Shown piece by piece: positions 43,360-52,836 of a DNA stretch of 64,000 bases. This stretch comes from Azophilus sp965214305 (GTDB lineage: Bacteria > Pseudomonadota > Gammaproteobacteria > Pseudomonadales > Azotimanducaceae): the NCBI GenBank assembly GCA_965214305.1, contig OZ243949.1, forward strand, positions 2,046,001-2,110,000, written 5' to 3'. Numbering within the stretch: position 1 is the first letter of the stretch; each line of letters opens with the position of its first letter. The notes beneath the pieces were generated by a model, which saw only the letters and a program-made list of their open reading frames with translations, was not told the origin of the DNA and did not search any database. The position numbers and the translations under genes are program-made.

Positions 43360-44747
43360 CTGGCCAACCACATCCCCCTCCCGCCCCAGGCCCCGCAATG
43401 CTCCCTGCGCAGCAAGGAAGGGCGCGGGCGGGATCTTCCATGCGGGAAGGCCAAAACCGATTGAGCCTAATCTCGTTTCTAATAGGGATCTTGTGCTTCT
43501 TACGCTTCCAAGTAGTCGGCGAAGTTTACGTTTCGGAAATCCTTTTGGCCGGGCTCCTGCCCTTCCTACTGATCACCCGCAACCACTTGCTCCGAAATCC
43601 CACCGCCCTCGCCTTTCTGGGCCTGATTGGATTGTGGCTATCCGCGCAGATCTTGACCGACATTGTTCGCGAAACAGACTTTCTCGACTATTCAAGGGGC
43701 TGGGCGAACATTGCCGCCTTCATGGTCAATGCCTGCGCGTTGTACCTGCTGCTGCAGGGCAGCCGCCGCCGGTTTGTGCTGTTCGCCCTCGGCCTCGCGC
43801 TTGGCAAGCTGCTCTCGTTCTGGCTCGCGCCCACATTATTCGCGGACACTTATCCCTGGAAGTTCGGCATCGGCAATGGCGTTGCCCTGCTCGCTGTTCT
43901 GGCGGGCCTATGGCGTCCAATCCGGTGGAATCCGATTCTCGCTACAGCCCCCCTGCTCGCAGTCGGCGCATACAGCCTAGTGGTTGGCTTTCGGTCGATG
44001 TTCGCTTGCGCCCTGCTGGCTTCGCTTGCCTTATTCGCACAGGGCCTGCTTCGCCTCTCGCTACGCGGATCAAGGGTGAAACCCGCATTCCTAGTCACCG
44101 GCTGGCTTGCTTGCTCGCTTTTGGCCGGACTGGGCGTTTTGGAACTCTACAAATTAGCTGCATCAGAGGGCTACATGGATGAAGTGTCAACGGCAACTTT
44201 CGCATTACAGAATCAAGGTGATTTGGGGGTTCTGATAGGCGGCAGAATAGCTGTATTCTCATCCATTCCAGCGATATTGGATAGCCCAATTCTCGGCCAT
44301 GGCTCCAAAGCGAAAGACCCCTACTACGCCGGACTCATTCTGGAAGGCAGAAATTACGGCTACGAGATCGGGATGGGGCTGCATCACTCCTACCAATACG
44401 AATCGAGAATCCCCACCCATAGCATGCTGCTTGGCACCTGGGTGCAGGCTGGCATCGGGGGCGTGATTTTCTGGATTTGGTTTGCCCTGCTGATTGTGGC
44501 GACGCTTGCCAATCTCTGCGCTGCGCGGGAGCCGCTTTCCTTGTTGATCTTCTATCTGGGCTTCTCCCAATTGTGGCATATCCCGTTCTCGCCCTTTGCG
44601 GGCGACCACCGTTTAACCACCGCTTTCACCCTTTGCCTGTTCGTTGCGGCGCGGCAAGTGCTCCGCAACAGCGGGAGCGCCATTTCAGGCGTAGCACCGC
44701 CTGTCCCGCACGGCAAGCCACGAACCTATGAACGGCTCCGAGGATAA
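43356..44747 (+). CDS. O-antigen polymerase-like membrane protein (Wzy candidate)
   Basis: 463 residues from GTG 43356; a better start may be ATG 43441 (MREGQNRLSL), since the first 28 residues are Pro/Ala-rich. About 10-11 transmembrane segments with a periplasmic loop between about 280 and 345 containing LDSPILGHGSKAKDP and YESRIPTHSMLLGTWVQAG, the G-H-G and H-S pattern of Wzy/WaaL proteins. It is translationally coupled to the GT2 gene. It likely polymerises the repeat unit; the 28.3 kb gene may be the ligase. Confidence 0.8.
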   Translation: MTGQPHPPPAPGPAMLPAQQGRARAGSSMREGQNRLSLISFLIGILCFLRFQVVGEVYVSEILLAGLLPFLLITRNHLLRNPTALAFLGLIGLWLSAQILTDIVRETDFLDYSRGWANIAAFMVNACALYLLLQGSRRRFVLFALGLALGKLLSFWLAPTLFADTYPWKFGIGNGVALLAVLAGLWRPIRWNPILATAPLLAVGAYSLVVGFRSMFACALLASLALFAQGLLRLSLRGSRVKPAFLVTGWLACSLLAGLGVLELYKLAASEGYMDEVSTATFALQNQGDLGVLIGGRIAVFSSIPAILDSPILGHGSKAKDPYYAGLILEGRNYGYEIGMGLHHSYQYESRIPTHSMLLGTWVQAGIGGVIFWIWFALLIVATLANLCAAREPLSLLIFYLGFSQLWHIPFSPFAGDHRLTTAFTLCLFVAARQVLRNSGSAISGVAPPVPHGKPRTYERLRG

Positions 44748-44751
44748 AAAT

Positions 44752-45720
44752 ATGAAGCTGGTGGTGGTAATTCTCACAAAGAATGAAGCCATTCATCTAG
44801 CGCGCTGCCTAGCCAACGTGCGAGCGCTGACCGAGAATATACTGGTCGTAGATAGCTTCTCCTCGGATAAGACCGTCCAGATAGCCGAGCGGCATGGTGC
44901 TCGGGTTTTGCAGCGCAAGTGGACAAACCATGCAAACCAATTCAACTGGGCGCTGGAACAGCTCGATGCGAACACCGAGTGGGTGCTGCGGGTTGATGCT
45001 GACGAGCGACTCTCGCCCGCGCTTGTCGCCGATATTCGGGCACGCCTGCCCAAGCTAGGACCGGAAATCAAAGGAGGCAAGCTGCGGATACGCGTTATCT
45101 TTCAAGGTTGCCTCATCCGATTTGGCGGCTTCCGCAAGTTTTATTTACTGCGGCTTTTCCGCTATGGCTGCGGAAGATTAGAGAATATATGGATGGACGA
45201 GCACACCATCGGGGCTAGTCCTTCAATCACGCTCGACGGGGAAATCATCAATGATGACCTGCGTTCGCTGACGTTCTGGACCGAAAAGCACAACCGCTAT
45301 GCGAGTCTTGAAGCAATTGAGATGTTGAACAGGAAGCATCGCTTTCTGCGCCGCGCGACAAACGATATGCTGGTTGCACGGCTGTGGCCGTTAGGCACTC
45401 CGGCATCAAAGCGTTGGCTCAAAAAGGAGGTGTATGCGTCCTGTCCCCGCGGCATGCGCGTGTGCGTTTGGTTCCTGTATCGCTACGTGCTTCAGCTCGG
45501 CTTTCTCGATGGACGAGCCGGCAGGCAATTTCACGTCCTGCAAGGCTTCTGGTACCGATACCTAGCCGACGCAAAATCCAATGAGGTTGAACGCCGCATG
45601 AGTGAAGATCGCATGGACGTGGTGACGGCGATTCGTCAGGTCTTGGGAATCGACCTTTCGGTATCGGGGGAGGCGGCACGGTCAGGCGCAAGCAAGCGCT
45701 CATCATCAAGCCCCCTGTGA
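44752..45720 (+). CDS. Family 2 glycosyltransferase (WaaE/KdtX-like)
   Basis: 322 residues from ATG 44752 with GAGG upstream. LVVVILTKNEAIHLARCL is the N-terminus of this family; VDSFSSDKTVQIAERHGA and WVLRVDADERLSPAL (DADE metal site) follow. The segment WTEKHNRYASLEA is typical of the LPS-core GT2 group (WaaE, KdtX). The C-terminus is rich in basic and Ser residues. It would transfer a hexose. The stop overlaps the start of the next GT (GTGA). Confidence 0.9.
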   Translation: MKLVVVILTKNEAIHLARCLANVRALTENILVVDSFSSDKTVQIAERHGARVLQRKWTNHANQFNWALEQLDANTEWVLRVDADERLSPALVADIRARLPKLGPEIKGGKLRIRVIFQGCLIRFGGFRKFYLLRLFRYGCGRLENIWMDEHTIGASPSITLDGEIINDDLRSLTFWTEKHNRYASLEAIEMLNRKHRFLRRATNDMLVARLWPLGTPASKRWLKKEVYASCPRGMRVCVWFLYRYVLQLGFLDGRAGRQFHVLQGFWYRYLADAKSNEVERRMSEDRMDVVTAIRQVLGIDLSVSGEAARSGASKRSSSSPL

Positions 45721-46958
45721 TTTTGAAGACAAGCGTGGCTGAGGCAATCGTCTCGAACGGCCAGCGAGAGCCACGCGAATCCGTGCGCCTATGCCTCGTG
45801 GTCCAGTATCCAATCCACAATCATTTGCCCCTGCATCAGGCGTTGGCCCACGAAGCCGACATCAAGCTGGAGGTTCTTTTCATGCAGGAAAATCCTGGCT
45901 ACGAGGCTGAATTCTCCCGCAAGGTCGATTGGGGGCTGAACTTGCGTGAAGGTTATACCAGCCACACCTTCTCGAATGCGAGTCCTTGGCGGAACAGCGA
46001 AGGATTCTGGAAGTGGGTCAACCCGGGCCTGATCAGACGGGTGGCTAAAGGCTCCTACGACGCTGTTTGCGTTCACGGCCACAATAACTTCACCCACCTC
46101 GCGGCCATCGTTGCCGCGCGACTAACCGGCAAGCGGACGATAATCCGCGCCGACACCTACAACCTCGGTTCACGATCGCTCCTCAAACGGCTAGCTCGTC
46201 GGCTCGTCTACACCTTGACCTTTCGGCTTGCCCATACGTTGCTTTACGTCGGCGAGCTCAACCGGCGATGCTTTGAGGACTTCGGCGGCAGGCCGGAGCA
46301 ACTGGTGCATGCCCCGCAAGTCGTTGACAATGCCCGTTTCGCAGGCGAGTGGGCGTGCTACGCGCCGCGATGTGGATCCTTAAAGTTGGCGTTCGGCATC
46401 GCGCCCCGCCAGAAGGTATGTATCTTCTGCGGGAAGTTCCTCGCAAAAAAACAACCGCTCGTTCTGCTCGAAGCCTTTCTCGACGCGAATCTAGGCGATC
46501 AATGGGTGCTTCTGATGGTGGGCGACGGACCGTTGCGCGCCCCATGCGAAGCGCGGGCGGCGGAGCGGGGCGCCACCAGCCGAGTGGTGTTCGCCGGGTT
46601 CTTGGACCAAAAAGAAATCGGGCGCGCCTTCGCGACTGCCGATATCCTCGTGCTTCCCTCCAAAACAAAAGAGCCATGGGGGCTGGTGGTCAACGAGGCC
46701 ATGAACTTCCGCTGCGCGATCATCGTTTCCGATATAGTGGGGTGCGCCCCCGACTTGGTGGCCGGCAAGTGCGGCTTGGTCTTTCCCCATGATTCACCCG
46801 ATGCCTTGGTTGACGCGCTTAAACGGATGGCCGGGGACGATGAGCTGCGGTCCGTCTTCGCCGAGCGGGCGCAAGCGGTCATTGCCCAATGGTCAGTGCC
46901 GGCCTACGTCTCTGGGCTGCGCCGCGGACTGGGCCTGCCGGATTGCGGCGATCAATGA
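45717..46958 (+). CDS. Family 4 glycosyltransferase
   Basis: 413 residues, GTG start in GTGA. The GT-B fold C-terminal half has FCGKFLAKKQPLVLLEAFLD and LMVGDGPLRAPCEARA, with the nucleotide-sugar site KEPWGLVVNEAMNFRCAIIV (E-x7-E). The N-terminal half has YDAVCVHGHNNFTHLAAI. The acceptor and donor are unknown. It overlaps the next gene by 4 bp (ATGA). Confidence 0.9.
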   Translation: MILKTSVAEAIVSNGQREPRESVRLCLVVQYPIHNHLPLHQALAHEADIKLEVLFMQENPGYEAEFSRKVDWGLNLREGYTSHTFSNASPWRNSEGFWKWVNPGLIRRVAKGSYDAVCVHGHNNFTHLAAIVAARLTGKRTIIRADTYNLGSRSLLKRLARRLVYTLTFRLAHTLLYVGELNRRCFEDFGGRPEQLVHAPQVVDNARFAGEWACYAPRCGSLKLAFGIAPRQKVCIFCGKFLAKKQPLVLLEAFLDANLGDQWVLLMVGDGPLRAPCEARAAERGATSRVVFAGFLDQKEIGRAFATADILVLPSKTKEPWGLVVNEAMNFRCAIIVSDIVGCAPDLVAGKCGLVFPHDSPDALVDALKRMAGDDELRSVFAERAQAVIAQWSVPAYVSGLRRGLGLPDCGDQ

Positions 46959-48109
46959 AAATACTCCATGTGATCCCCACGCTCGCCCCGCAAGCCGGCG
47001 GCCCGTCCAAGGCTTGCTACGAAATGGCGTGGTCAATGGCTCGACGCGGGCATACTGTATCGATCCAAGCCACCATGCTGCACGCTTCCGAACCGGGCAT
47101 CGCCGCATTCGGCAAAGTCGAGGAGCGCGACGGCGTGATCATCTATCAACATCCAATTCGCTATTCGCGCGCTTGGGCCTACTCGCCCGGGCTGGTTCGT
47201 TGCCTGCGCGAAACCATTCCGAGCGTCGATATCGTCCATCTGCATTCCCTTTACTTATTCCCCACTCGGGCGGGCGGACGCGACTGCGCTCGCTCAAGCG
47301 TCCCCTACATCCTGCATCCGCATGGGTCGCTAGGTACCTGGCACTACCGGGAAAAGCGGTGGAAGAAAAAACCCGTCGAGGTTTGGTTTCAGGATTCCGT
47401 GACCCGTTCCGCTGCCGTTGTGCAATTTGCCACGGAGAAAGAGAAGCGGGAGGCGCTGCCCCGCATATTTGGCGCCCGCTCGGCGGTGCTCCCGATAGGC
47501 CTCGATTTTTGCCAGTACGCGCAACTGCCGCAGGGGCGCTTCCGCGCTCTCCATCCGGAGATTGGTGATCGGCCCATCGTGCTGTTCTTAGGGCGTCTTG
47601 ACCCAAAGAAAGGGCTGGACCTCCTGGTCGATGCCTTCGCCGAAGCCTTGCGCCTCGGATGCCAAGCGCATCTCGTCATCGCGGGGCCGGATGGCGGCAT
47701 GAAAAAGCAGGTGGAGGCCTGGCTCGGAGAGCGTGGCTTGCGCGAACGCGCGACCTTGGCAGGCTTGGTCACAGGCACGGACAAGCTCGGCCTGCTTGCC
47801 GACGCCGACCTTTTCGTGCTGCCATCCCAAACCGAGAGCTTCGGCATCGCGGTCATCGAGGCAATGGCCAGCGGCCTGCCCTTTGTGATCTCGGACCAAG
47901 TGGGCGTGGGGGCCGAGATCGCGCAAGCGAACGCCGGATGGATAGTTCCCAATGCGACCACCCCGCTGCGCGACGCTATGGTCGAGGCGCTGCGCGACAA
48001 CGCAGGTGCCCGTGCCAAGGGCGCGCGAGGGCGCGCTTTCGCGAAGGATCGGCTCTCGTGGTCCCATATGGCGGCGGCTCAGGAGGAGATCTATGCTTCC
48101 ATTCTCTAA
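46955..48109 (+). CDS. Family 4 glycosyltransferase
   Basis: 384 residues from ATG 46955. The N-terminus is MKILHVIPTLAPQAGGPSKA. The C-terminal domain has FLGRLDPKKGLDLLVDAFAE, VIAGPDGG and FVLPSQTESFGIAVIEAMAS, the E-x7-E motif of GT4 enzymes. It is the last of four consecutive overlapping genes (GT2, GT4, GT4 after the polymerase), which argues for a single transcript. No terminator was seen before the next gene. Confidence 0.92.
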   Translation: MKILHVIPTLAPQAGGPSKACYEMAWSMARRGHTVSIQATMLHASEPGIAAFGKVEERDGVIIYQHPIRYSRAWAYSPGLVRCLRETIPSVDIVHLHSLYLFPTRAGGRDCARSSVPYILHPHGSLGTWHYREKRWKKKPVEVWFQDSVTRSAAVVQFATEKEKREALPRIFGARSAVLPIGLDFCQYAQLPQGRFRALHPEIGDRPIVLFLGRLDPKKGLDLLVDAFAEALRLGCQAHLVIAGPDGGMKKQVEAWLGERGLRERATLAGLVTGTDKLGLLADADLFVLPSQTESFGIAVIEAMASGLPFVISDQVGVGAEIAQANAGWIVPNATTPLRDAMVEALRDNAGARAKGARGRAFAKDRLSWSHMAAAQEEIYASIL

Positions 48110-48309
48110 TGAGCGCGCCCGCCCGATCGTCCGAACCTTGGGCGTTGGCGGGCTCGCGGTTGGCGGCGACTCCGCCACCGATTCGGCGCGTCCCAAGGCC
48201 GAATTAGGGGATTTTCAATCCGAAGGGGCTTTCCGCAGAACCAACCGAGGTTGGCACGAACGCCGATAGGGATATACTTGGCTCCTTGAGCCGCAAGGAG
48301 GTTTGCTCC

Positions 48310-49011
48310 ATGAACGACAAGGAACTGAAAGCGCTGGTTGCCGGCTTGGCCGTGGCGCAGGATCGCACCGATGTCCAGATGGCGGAAAGCGCCGCCAATC
48401 ACGCGAGGACCGAGGCCCTGCTGGCGGAAAGCGCCGCCAATCGCGCGAAGATTGATGCCCAGCTGGCGGAAATTACTGCAAAGCAGGACCGCACTGAGGC
48501 CCTGCTGGCGGAAAACGCTGTCCATCTGGCGGAAATCACCGCGAAGCAGGACCGCACCGATGCCCAGATGGCGAGGACCGATGCCAAGCTGGATCGATTG
48601 GCGAAGATGTATGGCGGCGTGGACAACAGCCAGGGCGCTGTGGCCGAGGAGTTCTACCACAACAGCCTCAAGGCCAATCCGGTGCTGGCGGGGATGCGTT
48701 TCGACTTCATGGACAAGAACGTCACGCGCAGCCATGCCGGCTTGGAGGACGAGTTCGATCTTTTGCTGGTGAACGGCCGCGAGGTGTTCGTGGTGGAGGT
48801 CAAGTACAAGGCGCACGGAAACGACCTCAAGCGCTTGCTCGACGAGAAGGCGCCGAATTTCCGGCGCTTGTTTCCTGAGCACGCCGGCCGCCGGCAGCGG
48901 TTCGCCTTGGCCGCCTTCCATATCCATGACGATCTCAAGAAGGCGGCATTGGCCCAAGGCGTGACGGTGCTTCAGCGCAAGGGCGACGTGATCGAAACCC
49001 TCGCGGCTTGA
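48310..49011 (+). CDS. Coiled-coil protein with a PD-(D/E)XK-like nuclease fold (DUF3782-like)
   Basis: 233 residues; CAAGGAGG precedes ATG 48310. The first 90 residues are coiled coil with near-perfect repeats (LLAESAANRAKIDAQLAEIT; similar units at 48379, 48421 and 48490). The C-terminal half has LEDEFDLLLVNGREVFVVEV, then KYKAH, the D...E-x-K core of the restriction-endonuclease-like fold. Proteins of this type are common in accessory DNA of proteobacteria and cyanobacteria; their role is not known. The internal repeats could allow length variation. Confidence 0.75.
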   Translation: MNDKELKALVAGLAVAQDRTDVQMAESAANHARTEALLAESAANRAKIDAQLAEITAKQDRTEALLAENAVHLAEITAKQDRTDAQMARTDAKLDRLAKMYGGVDNSQGAVAEEFYHNSLKANPVLAGMRFDFMDKNVTRSHAGLEDEFDLLLVNGREVFVVEVKYKAHGNDLKRLLDEKAPNFRRLFPEHAGRRQRFALAAFHIHDDLKKAALAQGVTVLQRKGDVIETLAA

Positions 49012-49092
49012 GCGGGCGCGCACGGCCCAAGCGCGCTCTTTCGCCCTCAGAAAATCGGGCGCCGCCCGTCCGTCACTCGATCACGTTCCGGC

Positions 49093-49857
49093 ATGTGCCT
49101 AGCCCGCATATTGCGCCAAGCATTCCGGCGGGCCCTCAAGCTGCTGCGGCTGCTGCCCGACTCGACGTTTCGGCGCGGGTTGCGCTTCGGGGTGGGCGCC
49201 GCGATCGAGCATCGGGCAGCGCTTGGGCCACTGCGCCTGCAAACCGTCGTGGACGTTGGGGCCAACGTCGGCCAGTTCTCCCTGCTTGCGCGGGCGCTGA
49301 ATCCCGGCGCCCGCATCGTTGCCTTCGAACCGCTTGCGGAGGCGGCGGCGCGCTATCGGCGGGTCTTTGCGGGGGATGCCTGCGCAACGCTCATCCGGGC
49401 GGCCATCGCGCCTCAGCGCGGCACCGCGACGCTGCACTTGAGCGCCGCTGCGGACAGCTCCTCCCTGCTGCCCATCACGCCTCGGCAAGTGACGCGCTTC
49501 CCCGGCACAGAGGAGGTGGGGGCGATCCCGGTGGCGGCGGGGCCGCTCGGCGACTATCTCGACCGAGCCGATATCGCTCCGCCCGCGCTGCTTAAAATCG
49601 ATGTCCAAGGATTTGAGCTGGAGGTGCTGCGCGCCTGCCTGCCGCTGCTCGATGCGTTCGAGCACATCTATGTGGAGGCTTCCTTTGAGGAGCTGTACGC
49701 AGGGCAGGCGCTTGTCCCGGACGTGCGCGCGTACCTTGACGAATGCGGATTCAGGGAAACGGGCCGGTTCAACACCGTGCGCCTGCGCGACGGAACCCCG
49801 GTGCAGGCGGACTTCCTGTTTCAGCGGCCGTCCGCTGCCGAGGGCAGCACGAGGTAG
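49093..49857 (+). CDS. FkbM-family methyltransferase
   Basis: 254 residues. VVDVGANVGQFSLLARAL is the SAM site, then IVAFEPLAEAAARYRRVF and LLKIDVQGFELEVLRAC, with the acidic HIYVEASFEELY. It is only distantly similar to the copy at 37.7 kb. It would methylate a sugar of the exopolysaccharide. Its last 37 bp overlap the 3' end of the convergent gene on the other strand. Confidence 0.92.
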   Translation: MCLARILRQAFRRALKLLRLLPDSTFRRGLRFGVGAAIEHRAALGPLRLQTVVDVGANVGQFSLLARALNPGARIVAFEPLAEAAARYRRVFAGDACATLIRAAIAPQRGTATLHLSAAADSSSLLPITPRQVTRFPGTEEVGAIPVAAGPLGDYLDRADIAPPALLKIDVQGFELEVLRACLPLLDAFEHIYVEASFEELYAGQALVPDVRAYLDECGFRETGRFNTVRLRDGTPVQADFLFQRPSAAEGSTR

Positions 49858-50582
49858 GCGAGCAGCTCGGCCCTTCCCAAGGCGGCGGCGGCCGATGCGG
49901 TGCCGACCGGGTCGGCGCGCCAAGCGGCCCCCACGAGCGAGCGCGCTCCGCGCCGGCCATCTGCATCGAGCCCCTCCCATCCGTAGAGCGCCGCGCGAGC
50001 GGCCGGACGCAGCAATGCTTCCTCGTTCGGGCCGCTCGCCAAGGCCGGGACCAGCGCGCGCGCGACTTCCTGCGCTGGGCGCGCCAGCGCCATTCGCACC
50101 AGCGCCAACCGCGTCCAAGCATAGGGATCCGCCGGCGCCAAGGCCAAGCCGCGCAGCAGCGCGCGCTCGGCGAGCGCGTATTGCCCAGCCCGCTCCGTCT
50201 CCGGCGCCGACTCCGCCAGCATCATGCGGGCCAGCCCCAACTCCTTGGCCGCCCGGCCCGTCTGCCGCCAAGCAAGCGACGCTTCGCGCGAGCGAATCAG
50301 CTGCCGCAGCGCCGTTGCACCGGGGTTGCCGTCGTGCAGGCGACGCAAAACGGAATTGCCCGGCACTTCCGCCAAGCCCGAACCGGCGAGCGGAACGGCC
50401 GCGGCCGCCAATGCGAGCCCAGCCGCGATCGACAGCGCACCGGCAAGGATTCCCCGGCGTTCCGCACTCCCGCGCCGGGCGGAGGGCGACCCAGGAGCCT
50501 CTGCCTGCGACTTCCGCAGGCAGAGGCTCCTAGTCCGTGTAGTAGCGCGCGTAGTGCTGCGCACGACCGTAGCCGTAGCCAT
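49821..50582 (-). CDS. Membrane-anchored protein of unknown function in the polysaccharide locus
   Basis: Up to 253 residues. One membrane helix (GILAGALSIAAGLALAAAAV, about 44-63) is followed by an Ala/Leu/Arg-rich helical domain that looks TPR-like (YALAERALLRGLALAPADPY). The start is uncertain: the first 18 codons overlap the end of the BY-kinase gene and encode only basic residues. No in-frame start lies between 50530 and the membrane helix, so an overlapping start is required. A perfect hairpin lies in its 5' part. Confidence 0.55.
   Translation of the reverse strand: MATATVVRSTTRATTRTRSLCLRKSQAEAPGSPSARRGSAERRGILAGALSIAAGLALAAAAVPLAGSGLAEVPGNSVLRRLHDGNPGATALRQLIRSREASLAWRQTGRAAKELGLARMMLAESAPETERAGQYALAERALLRGLALAPADPYAWTRLALVRMALARPAQEVARALVPALASGPNEEALLRPAARAALYGWEGLDADGRRGARSLVGAAWRADPVGTASAAAALGRAELLAYLVLPSAADGR
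50492..50531. repeat. Hairpin at the end of the BY-kinase gene
   Basis: AGGAGCCTCTGCCTGC and GCAGGCAGAGGCTCCT (16-bp arms) enclose a 7-nt loop, ending just at the kinase stop. It is inside the overlapping downstream gene. With no T run, it may be a transcript-stabilising or attenuating element. Confidence 0.5.
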
Positions 50583-52836
50583 AGGAATAGTCGTAGTAGC
50601 CGTACCGTGCGCTTGCGCGGACTTCGAACCGATTCAGCACCACGCCAGCCATGTTCGCGCCGGCCTTAGCCAGATTCTGCAGCCCGCTCATTGCCATTTC
50701 GCGACGGGTGCTGGCCCACCGAATGACAAACACGACCCGGGCCGCCATGTCGACCAGCACCCGCGAATCCGAGAGCATTTGCGTCGGGGGCGAATCGACG
50801 ATCACATGGTCGTACTGGCGTTCGCAGGCGGCGAACAGGTTCTTTGCCTGTTGCGAGCGCAACAGATCCGCCGAATTCGACACCTTTGAGCCACCGGAAG
50901 CGATGACGTCCATGCCGCCCGCCTCATCGCGCTGCAAGCAATCCGAAAGCGCTTTGTTTTCCGATGTCAAAAAGCCGATTAAGCCCTCTTTGCCCTCCAA
51001 CCCCAGCACCTCCGCCACCTGGTTGCGGCGCAGGTCAGCATCGACCAGCAGAACACGGCTGCCCGTTTGAGCCAATATCCGTGCGAGGCTCACCGCCACG
51101 GTGGTCTTGCCCTCCTCCGGAATCGACGAGGCGATCAGAATGATTTTGCCGATGCCTTCGCCAACCGTCAGCTTGAGGCTGGTGTGCAGGGTACGGAAGG
51201 ATTCAGCGAAGATCGATGCGGGCTTTTCCAGGAGGTAGTCCACCGGGTTGTCGCCGCCTTTGGCGACGCTTATCTTTGGGGTGGCGCTAAGCACGCCAAA
51301 CCCGGTCAGGCGCTCGACTTGCTCCACGCCGCGAAAGCCGCTGTCGAGGCTCTCGACCAAATAGACGAGCACGATGCCGAGAACAAGCGAAAACACCAGC
51401 GCCGCGCCCACTATCTGAAACGTCTGCGGCGAAGACGGGGCGCGGGGCACGAGCGCCTGCGAGAGAATGCGGGCATCGGCGTACTGGATTTCTTCTTGGT
51501 TGCCAGTCTCCTTCCAGCGGCTCAGGAAAGAGTCGAACAGGGTGCGATTGGCCGCCGCTTCCCGCTCCAGCACACGCAGGCGACCTTGGGCGTCATTGAG
51601 CCGCTCCGTATCGTCCTTGAGACGTTCCAAGTCGCCCTCAAGCGACAGCTCGCGAAAACGGGCGACCTCCATCTCGTTTTCGAGGCTTCGGACAATTTTC
51701 CCGACCTCGGCCTCCAGATTGCCGCGCACCTCTTCCAACTCCGCGCGGATGTTGATCATGTCCGGGTGCTGCGCACCATAGACCGTCGCCATTTCCGCCG
51801 CCTGGCGGGCCACGTTGGTCTCCTGCTCGCGCAGTTTCTGGATCACCGGCGACGCCAGCACGTCCGATGCCGACTCAACGCGCCCGCTGTCGAGCAGTGA
51901 ACGGATTTGGCGCAGCCGCGCCTCCGCCTCGGCCGTCTTGGCCCGCGCCGCAATCAACTGGGTCATCGCGCCGGATATCTGTTGCTCCGTCGCCGTGGTG
52001 TCGTTGCTCTGGATCAATCCATGCTGCCGACGGTGGGCCTCAACCGCCAACTCCGACGCCTCGGCCTGTTCGCGCAGTTCGTCCACCCGTGTGCTCAGCC
52101 AATCATTGGCGCGCTGCGTGGCCTCGAACTTCCTCTCCAGCTGTTCGACCAGATAGAGTTCCGCGAACGCGTTGGCGACCGCGGCGGCTAGCTCGGGGTC
52201 GGCGGACCGCACAGTCACGACAATCACCCGCGAACGCCCGCTTATTCTTGCCGTTACCGACCCCATGACCGCACTCGTCACGGCCCACCGCGTGCGGCGG
52301 GCGCGCTCCTCCTCGCTGACCGGCGCAGCCGCTGCGGCATCCCGGCCAACGAGCGGGGCCCGCCACTGGTCGGGAATCCAGTTCAAAGGATTGAGCAGGG
52401 ATAGCAGCGAGCGGCGCGGCGGACGCAGCCGCCCATTGTATGCGGGCTCGTCGACGAGGCCGAGCTTATCGACCACTTTATCCGCTAGCGAGCGGGACCG
52501 GATCACCTCGATTTCGCTTTCGATCGTCGACCGGTCGGTGCGAATGCTCTGCAGCACTTGCTCCACATTGATCACATTCTGTTTCGGCAAGCCCACCAGG
52601 ATCTTCGCCCTTGCGGAGTAACTCGGCGTGACCTGCCAAAGGTACAGCAGCGCAGCCAGCAGGCCGAGCACGGTGAAGGCGGCGATGATCGCCCTGCCGC
52701 GGCGCAGCCGGTCGAAGAAGCCGCGCAGCCAGTTCTCGCCGTCCCCGCGTCCTTGGTAGTCGTCCATGTCGGGAAACCCGGCATGGGACGGATAGACCGA
52801 TGCGGCCCCGGCCGCACGCTGGTTTGAGTTGCTCAA
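50530..52836 (-). CDS. Polysaccharide co-polymerase / BY-kinase (Wzc-like)
   Basis: 768 residues; the frame starts at TTG 52836 after GGAAAGAGA, and ATG 52767 is an alternative. The N-terminal Wzz domain has two membrane helices (IIAAFTVLGLLAALLYLW and FQIVGAALVFSLVLGIVLVYL) flanking a long coiled coil. The cytosolic kinase has Walker A SSIPEEGKTTVAVSLA, A' VLLVDADLRRNQ and B HVIVDSPPTQM. The C-terminus is a tyrosine cluster (YGYYDYSYGYGYGRAQHY). It autophosphorylates on these tyrosines and controls chain length and export with the Wza-like protein. Confidence 0.96.
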   Translation of the reverse strand: MSNSNQRAAGAASVYPSHAGFPDMDDYQGRGDGENWLRGFFDRLRRGRAIIAAFTVLGLLAALLYLWQVTPSYSARAKILVGLPKQNVINVEQVLQSIRTDRSTIESEIEVIRSRSLADKVVDKLGLVDEPAYNGRLRPPRRSLLSLLNPLNWIPDQWRAPLVGRDAAAAAPVSEEERARRTRWAVTSAVMGSVTARISGRSRVIVVTVRSADPELAAAVANAFAELYLVEQLERKFEATQRANDWLSTRVDELREQAEASELAVEAHRRQHGLIQSNDTTATEQQISGAMTQLIAARAKTAEAEARLRQIRSLLDSGRVESASDVLASPVIQKLREQETNVARQAAEMATVYGAQHPDMINIRAELEEVRGNLEAEVGKIVRSLENEMEVARFRELSLEGDLERLKDDTERLNDAQGRLRVLEREAAANRTLFDSFLSRWKETGNQEEIQYADARILSQALVPRAPSSPQTFQIVGAALVFSLVLGIVLVYLVESLDSGFRGVEQVERLTGFGVLSATPKISVAKGGDNPVDYLLEKPASIFAESFRTLHTSLKLTVGEGIGKIILIASSIPEEGKTTVAVSLARILAQTGSRVLLVDADLRRNQVAEVLGLEGKEGLIGFLTSENKALSDCLQRDEAGGMDVIASGGSKVSNSADLLRSQQAKNLFAACERQYDHVIVDSPPTQMLSDSRVLVDMAARVVFVIRWASTRREMAMSGLQNLAKAGANMAGVVLNRFEVRASARYGYYDYSYGYGYGRAQHYARYYTD

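Noticed and set aside
48379..48530. Short direct repeats resembling a CRISPR-like array
   Set aside because: They are in-frame codon repeats of a coiled coil with no unique spacers and no cas genes nearby.
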